Made by a program: the position numbers and the translations under genes. From contig JAAUYR010000081.1 of the NCBI GenBank assembly GCA_014805025.1, forward strand, positions 1 through 37,439: a DNA stretch of 37,439 bases, in the 5' to 3' direction. Numbering within the stretch: the stretch's first letter is position 1; every line of letters begins with the position of its first letter. The notes beneath the pieces are model-generated. The model did no database searches, was not told where the DNA came from, and saw only the letters and a list, made by a program, of their open reading frames with translations. Source of the DNA: Clostridia bacterium (GTDB taxonomy: Bacteria > Bacillota > Clostridia > Christensenellales > Borkfalkiaceae). Below are positions 24,150 through 31,495 of this stretch, piece after piece.

Positions 24150-24815
24150 ATGCAAGAATTTACTTACGCGCACAAAAATACTGAAAGCGGCGAAAGGATT
24201 ACCCCCACAGCGCAATTCAACCTTGTTAAAACCGATAAGCGTATCGAAGAACTGCGAAAATCCGCTTTCGCGCGCGAAATTCCCGTATCGGACAGCGAAA
24301 CTTTAAACTTTTTAACGACTTTTTTACAGGCTTTCAAGCCTCAAAACATTTTAGAGCTTGGCACTGCGGTCGGAATTTCCGGCGCGGTAATGCTCGATAT
24401 ATGCAAAACGGCTCACTTGACCACAGTTGAACGCGACGAAAATTTCTATAACGAAGCCGTCAAAAACTTTAAAAACCTCGGACTTTCCGAGCGTGTAACC
24501 GCAATTTATGGTGACGCCGCGGAAGAAACTTCAAAATTATCGGGCGAATACGACTTCATTTTTCTGGACTGCGCAAAGGTTCAGTATATAAAGCTTTTGC
24601 CCCGTTTGAAATCTCTTTTAAAGCGCGGCGGAGTACTTCTTGCCGACGACGTTCTGCTGTTCGGCTATATAACGGGCGAGGCGGAAGTACCTAAAAAGCG
24701 CAAAATGCTTGTCGAACACGTCAGGGAATATCTTAACGTGGTAACTAATGACAGTAGCTTGTCCACAACGGTTTTAAACCTCGGTAACGGACTTGCGCTG
24801 AGTGTAAAGAAATGA
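24150..24815 (+). CDS. trmR: SAM-dependent O-methyltransferase, TrmR-like (tRNA 5-hydroxyuridine methyltransferase)
   Basis: 221 residues of the class I methyltransferase family 3 (YrrM type). The SAM-binding motif I is ILELGTAVGISGA, motif II is TTVERDENF, and the metal/catalytic region includes DFIFLDCAKVQYIKLL and GGVLLADDVLLFG. In B. subtilis the family member TrmR methylates 5-hydroxyuridine at tRNA position 34 to 5-methoxyuridine and is encoded beside U32 hydroxylation proteins (TrhP). Here a U32 gene lies one gene downstream, which supports that role over a generic catechol-type methyltransferase. The ATG is two bases after the rnj stop codon, and the end overlaps the next gene by four bases (ATGA). 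Confidence 0.85.
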   Translation: MQEFTYAHKNTESGERITPTAQFNLVKTDKRIEELRKSAFAREIPVSDSETLNFLTTFLQAFKPQNILELGTAVGISGAVMLDICKTAHLTTVERDENFYNEAVKNFKNLGLSERVTAIYGDAAEETSKLSGEYDFIFLDCAKVQYIKLLPRLKSLLKRGGVLLADDVLLFGYITGEAEVPKKRKMLVEHVREYLNVVTNDSSLSTTVLNLGNGLALSVKK

Positions 24816-25546
24816 AAGCTCCATTTTTTAAATTAGAACATAGCGAGGAGTCCAAGGCGCTTGCAGACCTAATATTAAGTATGGAAACGCCGGCGCATTA
24901 TTCGCGAACTCGCGTTACCCCTGTACAATATTCGTGCAGACGCATCGGTAGCCGCATAAGCTATTGGACTATTCCCGACAGCCTTGCAAGAGACGTTTTC
25001 TTGAATACCGATAAGGTATTTCACCTTGACGAACTGTATATTGTATACGATGGAACGGGCGCGCCGCTATGCGTTTCCGTAAGCGATAAAAAAGCGCGTA
25101 TTTTGTATGGCGGCGAATACTTTGAAGTAACCGTAAAAAAGGTAAAACGCACGCAAAACCCACGCACGGTCTATCTTGCGTACCTTGATATGTTCCCACA
25201 GTCCGCGCTGAATATGTCCGACTACGTTCCCGAACGCAAGCAGTATTTTCTTGCCCCCGAAAACACCCTCTACGACAGTGTTACGGCAGTAGTTTCGAGT
25301 ATCGGTGAAAAAACTTGCCTTTCGTTAAACGCGATTCAATGCGGCGTTGGAGTCTGGAAATTACATAAAATTTTATTTGAACTCGATAAGGCAAGCGCCG
25401 TAAATACGGTGTATTCTTCCGTGGGCAAAACGCACTCGAAATATATGACAAAAGCAGAGCTTTGCGGTAGTACATCTAAGGAAGAAATCCTTTTTGCGCT
25501 AAAAAAATTCCCCACGGCGCAGAAAATAGTAGACGGAATAATATGA
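24812..25546 (+). CDS. Unrecognised protein wedged between trmR and trhP
   Basis: 244 residues that I cannot place in any family. The protein looks soluble. The N-terminal third is helical and polar (EHSEESKALADLILSM), the middle is strand-rich (DELYIVYDGTGAPLCVSVSDKKARILYGGEYFEVTVKKVKR), and the C-terminal third mixes helices and short strands (GVGVWKLHKILFEL, KEEILFALKKFPTAQKIV). No metal-binding, nucleotide-binding or SAM motif is visible. Its start overlaps the trmR stop by four bases (ATGA) and its end overlaps the trhP start by four bases, so it is translated with both. Codons such as GTA, CTA and ATA look more frequent than in its neighbours, which may hint at later acquisition. A role in tRNA wobble-uridine modification is inferred only from position. 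Confidence 0.75.
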   Translation: MKAPFFKLEHSEESKALADLILSMETPAHYSRTRVTPVQYSCRRIGSRISYWTIPDSLARDVFLNTDKVFHLDELYIVYDGTGAPLCVSVSDKKARILYGGEYFEVTVKKVKRTQNPRTVYLAYLDMFPQSALNMSDYVPERKQYFLAPENTLYDSVTAVVSSIGEKTCLSLNAIQCGVGVWKLHKILFELDKASAVNTVYSSVGKTHSKYMTKAELCGSTSKEEILFALKKFPTAQKIVDGII

Positions 25547-26736
25547 AACCTGAACTTTTGGCCCCTGCCGGCAACTTTTCAAAACTGAAAACGGCAATAA
25601 ACTTCGGTGCGGACGCGGTTTACGTCGGCGGAAAAGATTTTTCGCTCCGTTCGTTTGCCGATAATTTTTCGCGCGACGAACTTAAAAGCGCAATTAGCTT
25701 TGCGCACTCGCTCGGTAAAAAGATTTATGTTACTGTAAATATATTTGCGAAAAATGCCGATATGCCGCTTTTGGAAGATTACTTTAAATTTTTACAGGAA
25801 TCGGGCGCCGATGCCGCTATAATTTCCGACAGCGGAGTGGTTTACGCAGCCAAAAAAGCCGCACCCAAGCTTTGCCTGCATATATCCACACAGGCCAACC
25901 TTACCAACAAATACGCTGTTAAATTCTGGCGCGAGCAGGGCGCTCAGCGCGCAATTCTCGCACGCGAGCTTTCAATTGCCGAAATTTCCGAAATTCACTC
26001 GTTTGTTCCCGATATCGAGCTTGAAGCTTTCGTTCACGGCGCAATGTGCATTTCGTATTCGGGCAGATGCCTTTTATCCAACTATCTCGCAGGCAGGGAA
26101 AGCAACCGCGGCGAGTGCGTTCAGGCTTGCCGCTGGAACTATCAGATACGCAAGTCGGACGAAAAATCGGACAGCGGCTGGATGGATATAGAAGAGGATG
26201 ACAGGGGTACTTACATACTCAACTCAAAGGATTTGAATATGAGCGCTCACCTTACCGACTTGCAGAAAGCAGGAGTTTGCTCGTTTAAAATCGAGGGCAG
26301 AATGAAGTCCGAGTACTACCTTGCAACTGTCATAAACGCCTACCGCAGGTGTATAGACGGCGGCTTTACAAAAGAGGTCGAGCGCGAGCTTTTAACGGCC
26401 TTTCACCGCGACTACACAACGGCCTACGCGCTTGGCGGCAACGATAAAACCGTCAATTATACCGACAGCCAGGCCAAGGGCGACTGCGATTTTATAGGCG
26501 TTGTTACGGGCAGTGAAGCAGGCTTTGCAACCGTTGAAATGCGCGGCAGGTTCAAGGTGGGCGACAGTCTGGAAGTTTTAAGCCCTACGGAAAACTTCGG
26601 CAAAAGTTTTACCGTTACGAAAGCCTTTTTAAAAAGCGGCGAAGAAGTTGCCGACTGCAAGCTCGTTCAGGAAAACTACAAAATAAACTGCCCTTATTCA
26701 CTTAAAAGCGGCGACATTTTAAGAAGAAGAAAATGA
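25543..26736 (+). CDS. trhP: U32 family protein, TrhP-like (tRNA uridine-34 hydroxylation)
   Basis: 397 residues. It opens with the U32 signature KPELLAPAGNFSKLKTAINFGADAVYVGG. The conserved Cys cluster is present: Cys169 and Cys176 (MCISYSGRC), then Cys192 and Cys196 (NRGECVQACR), and a C-terminal barrel (FIGVVTGSEAGFATVEMRGRF) follows. In B. subtilis and E. coli, TrhP-type proteins support prephenate-dependent hydroxylation of uridine 34 in tRNA, the step before TrmR or CmoB. The linked trmR-like gene favours this over a peptidase role. The adjoining aroA gene belongs to the shikimate pathway that leads to prephenate, a notable link. It overlaps the genes on both sides by four bases. Confidence 0.88.
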   Translation: MKPELLAPAGNFSKLKTAINFGADAVYVGGKDFSLRSFADNFSRDELKSAISFAHSLGKKIYVTVNIFAKNADMPLLEDYFKFLQESGADAAIISDSGVVYAAKKAAPKLCLHISTQANLTNKYAVKFWREQGAQRAILARELSIAEISEIHSFVPDIELEAFVHGAMCISYSGRCLLSNYLAGRESNRGECVQACRWNYQIRKSDEKSDSGWMDIEEDDRGTYILNSKDLNMSAHLTDLQKAGVCSFKIEGRMKSEYYLATVINAYRRCIDGGFTKEVERELLTAFHRDYTTAYALGGNDKTVNYTDSQAKGDCDFIGVVTGSEAGFATVEMRGRFKVGDSLEVLSPTENFGKSFTVTKAFLKSGEEVADCKLVQENYKINCPYSLKSGDILRRRK

Positions 26737-27953
26737 ATATTCAGGTTAAAAATATTTACGGCAAGACCAACAATAAAAAAGTAACGGTAAGCGTGCCAGG
26801 CTCTAAATCGATAACGGCGCGCGCACTGCTTATTGCCGCAATGGCAAACGGCGAAAGCACGCTTTACGGCGCGCAGTTTTCAGACGACTGTCAGACCTTT
26901 TTAAACTGCGTAAAGGGCTTGGGTATTCCCGTTGAATGTGACGGCACAACCGTAAAAATTACGGGTTGCGGCGGCAGGCTTTCCGTAAAAGAGGCGGAAA
27001 TCAACGTCGGCAGTGCAGGCACTGCGGCGCGATTTTTGCCTGCGTTTCTGGCTTTTCAGAGCGGTAAGTTCACAATAAACTGCTCCGAGCAGATGAAAGC
27101 CCGTCCCATAGCACCGCTCATAAAAACGCTTAAAGCGCTCGGCGCAAAATTTACGTTTTTAGAAAAAGAAAATTCATATCCGTTTATAATCGAGGGTACT
27201 TCCGCGCCCTGCAACGAAGTAGAGGTGGACGTAACCGAAAGCAGTCAGTTTTTGTCCGCGCTTTTAATCTCGGCAGTATGCGCAAACAAACCCGTTAAAA
27301 TAATTCCTCGCGGCAGCCACGGCCTTGATTACGTCAATATGACCCTTAATATGATGTGGTCGTTCGGTGTAACGGCAACGGAGGAGGACGGCGCGTATAC
27401 GGTCTGCGGAAAGTATACCGCGAAAAAATACGATATCGAGCCGGACGTTTCCGCCGCTTCGTACTTTTACGCTGCAAACAAAATTTTAGGTACGCAAATT
27501 TCCGTTAAGGGCGTGCTTGCTCACAGTATGCAGGGCGATATAAACTTTATAAACTTGCTCAAAAATTTCGACGGCGGTAGGGTGGATATGCACGCGTTTT
27601 CCGACCAGGCTCTGACTTTGGCGGCTATTGCGCCGTATCTTTCAAAGCCGACGGAAATTTACGGTGTTGCGCATATCCGCAAGCAGGAGTGCGACAGAAT
27701 TTCTGCAATAGTACAAAACCTTACCGCTATGGGCGTTAAGTGCGAAGAGCGAGAGGACGGCGTTAAAATTTACCCTTCCGCGCCCAAGCCTGCGACGATT
27801 AAAACTTTCGAAGACCACCGCGTGGCAATGTCCTTTGCCGTTTGCGGACTTCGCGCCGACGGAATAATAATCGAAAACGCCGAGGTCTGCTCGAAAACCT
27901 TCAAAGAATACTTTACCGTTTTAAACGGAGTTTGCGACGAGCTTACATATTGA
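26733..27953 (+). CDS. aroA: 3-phosphoshikimate 1-carboxyvinyltransferase (EPSP synthase)
   Basis: AroA joins phosphoenolpyruvate to shikimate 3-phosphate, the sixth step to chorismate. The 406-residue protein shows the family motifs: VPGSKSITARALLIAA near the start, NVGSAGTAARFLPAF (PEP-binding glycine loop), MKARPIAPLI, DVSAASYFYAA, DQALTLAAIAP with the catalytic Asp, KQECDRISAI and FEDHRVAMSFAVCGL. The first motif has Ala where many enzymes have Asn (SKSITARAL). The ATG overlaps the trhP stop codon by four bases. No other aro genes are nearby. Its operon with trhP may link chorismate/prephenate supply to tRNA hydroxylation. Confidence 0.95.
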   Translation: MNIQVKNIYGKTNNKKVTVSVPGSKSITARALLIAAMANGESTLYGAQFSDDCQTFLNCVKGLGIPVECDGTTVKITGCGGRLSVKEAEINVGSAGTAARFLPAFLAFQSGKFTINCSEQMKARPIAPLIKTLKALGAKFTFLEKENSYPFIIEGTSAPCNEVEVDVTESSQFLSALLISAVCANKPVKIIPRGSHGLDYVNMTLNMMWSFGVTATEEDGAYTVCGKYTAKKYDIEPDVSAASYFYAANKILGTQISVKGVLAHSMQGDINFINLLKNFDGGRVDMHAFSDQALTLAAIAPYLSKPTEIYGVAHIRKQECDRISAIVQNLTAMGVKCEEREDGVKIYPSAPKPATIKTFEDHRVAMSFAVCGLRADGIIIENAEVCSKTFKEYFTVLNGVCDELTY

Positions 27954-29275
27954 TGGAACGTATTATAATTCATTCTGACCTCAATAATTTTTACGCTTCG
28001 GTAGAAAGAAAACTTCACCCCGAGCTTCGCGGAAAGCCCATTGCCGTCTGCGGCAGTAAGGAAGAGCGGCGCGGCATTGTGCTTGCAAAGAGCGAGGAAG
28101 CAAAGCGCTTCGGCGTTAAGACGGGCGATACTATCTGGCAGGCGCAAAAAAAGTGTAAGGACATAATCTGCGTGCCGCCGCACTTCGACGAGTACATGAA
28201 GCACTCGCGCGCGGTCAAGGCAATTTACGCGCGATATACCGACCTTATAGAAAGCTACGGCATAGACGAATGTTGGCTGGATTTAACAAAGTCGACGCGC
28301 ATTTTTCCCGAATACACCCCCAAGTATGTTGAAGTTAACGGCGAAAAGTACTTTTCGGATAAGTACCTGCAATTCCTCGGCGATACCATTCGCGAAGAGG
28401 TAAAACGCGAGATAGGCGTAACAGTAAGCTGCGGCGTTTCCTTTAACAAGGTCTTTGCAAAGCTCGGCTCGGACCTGAAAAAGCCGGACGGAACTTCGGT
28501 AATATCAAAACTCAATTATAAATCGGTTATAAACGGTCTGCCCGTGGAAGATTTGCTTTACGTGGGCAAAGCCACGCGCGAAAAACTGCGTGGAATGGGG
28601 CTCAACACCATAGGCAAGCTTGCCGCCGCAGACGAGGAGTATATCGTTAAAACTTTCGGCAAAGTCGGCGAAACTCTCTTGCGCTATGCGCGCGGCGAAG
28701 ACAGCGACGAAGTCAAGCATATGGACGAAAAACGCGAGTATAAATCGATAGGCAATTCATGCACTTACCCCGAGGATATCATCGATTTAACGCGTATTGA
28801 GCGGCTTTTATACGTGCTTTCGGAAAGCGTTGCGGCGCGGCTCCGCGAAACCGACCAGGGGCTTGCGGATACCGTGCATTTATGGGTGCGCGACAGCAAC
28901 TTGAACGACTTTTCCGTTCAGAAAAAAGTGCGCCATACCGCGCTTTGCAGCGAGATAGCAAAACACGCCTTTGACCTCTTTAAGTCCAACATATCCGCGC
29001 CCTTTTCGGTGCGGGCGCTGGGCGTTACGGTATCGGGCTTCGATAACGGAACTTCGCAGTTGACCTTAGACGAAACCTGCGGCAACTATAAAAAACTCGA
29101 AAAGGTGGAGCGCTGTGTTGACGAAATCCGTAAAAAGTACGGCTACGATAAACTTCAACGCGGAGTTGTTGCCGAAGAGCCGTCGCAGATGCGCAACGAT
29201 ATAAAAAACTCGCATCTCATAAAGCCGGCAAACTTCGAGGACAGAGCAAAGCAAAACGAAAAAGACGATAATTAA
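27953..29275 (+). CDS. dinB: DNA polymerase IV (Y-family, DinB)
   Basis: A translesion polymerase that copies past damaged bases with low fidelity. From the ATG at 27953, which shares its A with the aroA stop codon, the protein has 440 residues. The palm domain has Asp9 in IHSDLNNFYASVE and the catalytic Asp105-Glu106 in SYGIDECWLDL. Helix-hairpin-helix thumb motifs follow (YVGKATREKLRGMGLNTIGKLAA), then the little-finger domain to about residue 400. The tail after residue 420 is polar, and no clear beta-clamp motif was identified. A longer frame open to 27842 lies inside aroA and encodes an Arg-rich run, so it is not used. No SOS box is visible because the gene is read from the operon. Confidence 0.94.
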   Translation: MERIIIHSDLNNFYASVERKLHPELRGKPIAVCGSKEERRGIVLAKSEEAKRFGVKTGDTIWQAQKKCKDIICVPPHFDEYMKHSRAVKAIYARYTDLIESYGIDECWLDLTKSTRIFPEYTPKYVEVNGEKYFSDKYLQFLGDTIREEVKREIGVTVSCGVSFNKVFAKLGSDLKKPDGTSVISKLNYKSVINGLPVEDLLYVGKATREKLRGMGLNTIGKLAAADEEYIVKTFGKVGETLLRYARGEDSDEVKHMDEKREYKSIGNSCTYPEDIIDLTRIERLLYVLSESVAARLRETDQGLADTVHLWVRDSNLNDFSVQKKVRHTALCSEIAKHAFDLFKSNISAPFSVRALGVTVSGFDNGTSQLTLDETCGNYKKLEKVERCVDEIRKKYGYDKLQRGVVAEEPSQMRNDIKNSHLIKPANFEDRAKQNEKDDN

Positions 29276-29276
29276 T

Positions 29277-29305
29277 TTGACTATTTATTTTTAATGTCAT
29301 ATAAT
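29277..29305 (+). promoter_or_regulatory. Sigma-A promoter of glnN
   Basis: TTGACT (29277-29282), a 17-base spacer and TATAAT (29300-29305). The leader of about 27 bases carries AAGGAG (29326-29331) before the ATG at 29339. The same AATCAAGGAGTAAAC leader sequence precedes the aminopeptidase gene at 190-204. Confidence 0.88.
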
Positions 29306-29338
29306 TTCGGTGTAAGCAAAAAATCAAGGAGTAAACTT

Positions 29339-31420
29339 ATGAATGTACCCGAGATATTCGGCGAAAACGTTTTTAACGATTCTGTGCAGAAAGACACGTT
29401 ACCCAGCGAGGTTTACAAGGCCTTGCGCGCAACGATAGACGCGGGAAAAACTCTCGATACTTCAATTGCCGGCTCGGTTGCTTCGGCAATGAAAAAGTGG
29501 GCTATATCCAAGGGTGCAACGCACTATACGCATTGGTTTCAGCCCTTGACGGGACTGACCGCCGAAAAGCACGACAGCTTTATAGAGCCGGACGGCGATA
29601 AAGCCATAATGCGCCTTACGGGCAAAAGCCTTATTGTCGGCGAGCCGGACGCATCAAGCTTTCCCTCGGGCGGTTCGCGTGCAACTTATATGGCGCGCGG
29701 TTATACGGCGTGGGACCCGACCTCGCCGGCGTTTGTAAAGGACGGTACGCTGTACATACCGTCGGTTTTCGTATCGTATACGGGCGAAACGCTCGATAAA
29801 AAATCACCGCTGCTGCGCTCGATGACGGCGATAGATAAGCAGGCCAAAAGAATTTTGAAACTGTTCGGCATAGAGTGCAAAAAGGTTGCGACAACCGTCG
29901 GCCCCGAGCAGGAATATTTCCTGATTGCAGAGGACGAGTACGAAAGAAGGAAGGACTTGCGCCTGACCGGCAGAACGCTTTTCGGTGCGCCCGTAACTCG
30001 CGGACAGGAGCTTGAAGACCATTACTTCGGCGCAATAAAGCCGGCCATTGCCGCGTTCATGCGCGACTTGGACGCCGAGCTTTGGAGTTACGGCATATAT
30101 TCCAAGACCAAGCACAACGAGGTTGCGCCCGCTCAGCACGAAATGGCGCCCATATTCTCCACAACCAACGTTGCGGTAGACGGCAACATGCTTACCATGG
30201 AAATCATGAAGCGCGTCGCAAAAAAGCATAACCTTGTTTGCCTTCTTCACGAAAAACCCTTCCGCGGCATTAACGGCAGCGGCAAGCACAATAACTGGTC
30301 AATGTCTACAAATACCGGCTTAAACCTTTTAGACCCCGGCCCCGAGCCCGAAAACAACACGCTTTTCAAACTCGTTCTGGCGGCGGTAGTCAAGGCCGTT
30401 GACGAGTATCAGGGCGTATTGAGAGCCTCGGTTGCTTCCGCCGGAAACGACCACAGACTCGGCGCGGACGAAGCGCCCCCGGCGATTATGTCGGTTTACC
30501 TCGGCGACCAGATAGGCGCGCTTGTTGACAGCATAGTCAAGGGTGAAAGCTACACCACGGCAAAGGCGGCAGAGGGCGGCATAGGCGTGCCCGAAAGCCC
30601 CATCTTCCCCAAAGACGCAACCGACAGAAACAGAACCTCGCCGTTTGCGTTCACGGGCAACAAGTTTGAGTTCAGAAGCCTCGGCTCGCAGGCAAACGTT
30701 TCCGACGCGAATATCTGTTTGAACACTATTGTCGCGCAGGCGTTCCAGTGCTTTGCAGACGAGCTTGAAGGCAAAAAGGATATAGAAAAAGCCGCTAACG
30801 CGCTTATCGCTCGCGAGCTTAAAAAGCATTACCGCATAATTTTCAACCTTGACGGCTACGGCCCCGAATGGGAGCACGAGGCGGCAAAGCGCGGTCTTTT
30901 GAACAACAAGACCACCGCCGACGCAGTGCCCGTTTTGTACGAAGAAAAGAATTTGGAAGTTTACGTTCAGCAGGGCGTATTCACCAGGGCCGAGGCTATC
31001 GCCCGTGCGGATATCCGTCTTGAAAACTATAACAAGATAATCAATATCGAGGCGTTGACTATGGTTGAAATGGCAAGGCGCGATATTATTCCGGCGGTAT
31101 CCGACTTCATAGCCGAGCTGTGTCAGAACGTTGCCTCCAAGCAAGCGGTTTGCCAGGACATTCCGTACAACACGGAAAAAAATCTTATAAAGAAGCTTGC
31201 CGAGCTCAACGACAACGCAAGCGAAGCGGTTGAAAAGCTCGAAGCCGACTTAAAGAAAGTTGATATGTCAAAAATTACGGAGGCCGCTCAGGCAATGGCG
31301 CACGTAGTTATCCCCGATATGGAGGCGGTGCGCGGCTACGTTGACGAAATGGAAACGCTGACCTCTGCCGATTACTGGCCGTACCCGACTTACTTCGATT
31401 TACTTTACAGCGTAAAATAA
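29339..31420 (+). CDS. glnN: Glutamine synthetase type III (GSIII)
   Basis: Makes glutamine from glutamate, ammonia and ATP. The 693-residue length and the motifs THYTHWFQPLTGLTAEKHDSF, GSRATYMARGYTAWDP, HNEVAPAQHEMAPIFSTTN and FRGINGSGKHNNWSM are typical of the large GSIII class, common in Bacteroidetes and many Clostridia, rather than the 450-residue GlnA. The ATG at 29339 is chosen for its AAGGAG site; an in-frame ATG at 29294 overlaps the promoter -10 box and cannot lie on the transcript. The gene is monocistronic, with a strong promoter and terminator. No glutamine riboswitch or GlnR-type operator is seen. Confidence 0.96.
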   Translation: MNVPEIFGENVFNDSVQKDTLPSEVYKALRATIDAGKTLDTSIAGSVASAMKKWAISKGATHYTHWFQPLTGLTAEKHDSFIEPDGDKAIMRLTGKSLIVGEPDASSFPSGGSRATYMARGYTAWDPTSPAFVKDGTLYIPSVFVSYTGETLDKKSPLLRSMTAIDKQAKRILKLFGIECKKVATTVGPEQEYFLIAEDEYERRKDLRLTGRTLFGAPVTRGQELEDHYFGAIKPAIAAFMRDLDAELWSYGIYSKTKHNEVAPAQHEMAPIFSTTNVAVDGNMLTMEIMKRVAKKHNLVCLLHEKPFRGINGSGKHNNWSMSTNTGLNLLDPGPEPENNTLFKLVLAAVVKAVDEYQGVLRASVASAGNDHRLGADEAPPAIMSVYLGDQIGALVDSIVKGESYTTAKAAEGGIGVPESPIFPKDATDRNRTSPFAFTGNKFEFRSLGSQANVSDANICLNTIVAQAFQCFADELEGKKDIEKAANALIARELKKHYRIIFNLDGYGPEWEHEAAKRGLLNNKTTADAVPVLYEEKNLEVYVQQGVFTRAEAIARADIRLENYNKIINIEALTMVEMARRDIIPAVSDFIAELCQNVASKQAVCQDIPYNTEKNLIKKLAELNDNASEAVEKLEADLKKVDMSKITEAAQAMAHVVIPDMEAVRGYVDEMETLTSADYWPYPTYFDLLYSVK

Positions 31421-31424
31421 AATT

Positions 31425-31460
31425 AAAGCCCGTTTGTTCAAGCAAACGGGCTTTTCCTTT
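31425..31460 (+). terminator. Intrinsic terminator of glnN
   Basis: A 12-bp perfect stem (31425-31436 with 31443-31454), 6-base loop TTCAAG, followed by T-rich CTTTTCCTTTTT. It ends directly at the -35 of the next promoter. Confidence 0.9.
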
Positions 31461-31489
31461 TTGACTTTTTTCAAAAAACTTGCTACAAT
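31461..31489 (+). promoter_or_regulatory. Promoter of the CLC gene, likely leaderless
   Basis: TTGACT (31461-31466), a 17-base spacer and the extended -10 TGCTACAAT (31481-31489). Six bases separate the -10 from the ATG at 31496, so transcription should begin at the start codon. No Shine-Dalgarno sequence is present. Layout and -10 sequence match the promoter at 13053-13081. Confidence 0.78.
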
Positions 31490-31495
31490 AATAGT

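Noticed and set aside
27842-27952. N-terminal extension of DinB by 37 residues
   Set aside because: The extension lies inside aroA, is Arg-rich and unlike any DinB; the family start aligns with the ATG at 27953.
29294-29338. N-terminal extension of GSIII from the ATG at 29294
   Set aside because: That start overlaps the -10 region and precedes the likely transcription start; the ATG at 29339 has the AAGGAG site.
30329-31144. A 271-codon minus-strand open frame inside glnN
   Set aside because: It lies wholly antisense to a well-conserved glutamine synthetase gene and has no promoter, ribosome site or recognisable domain.
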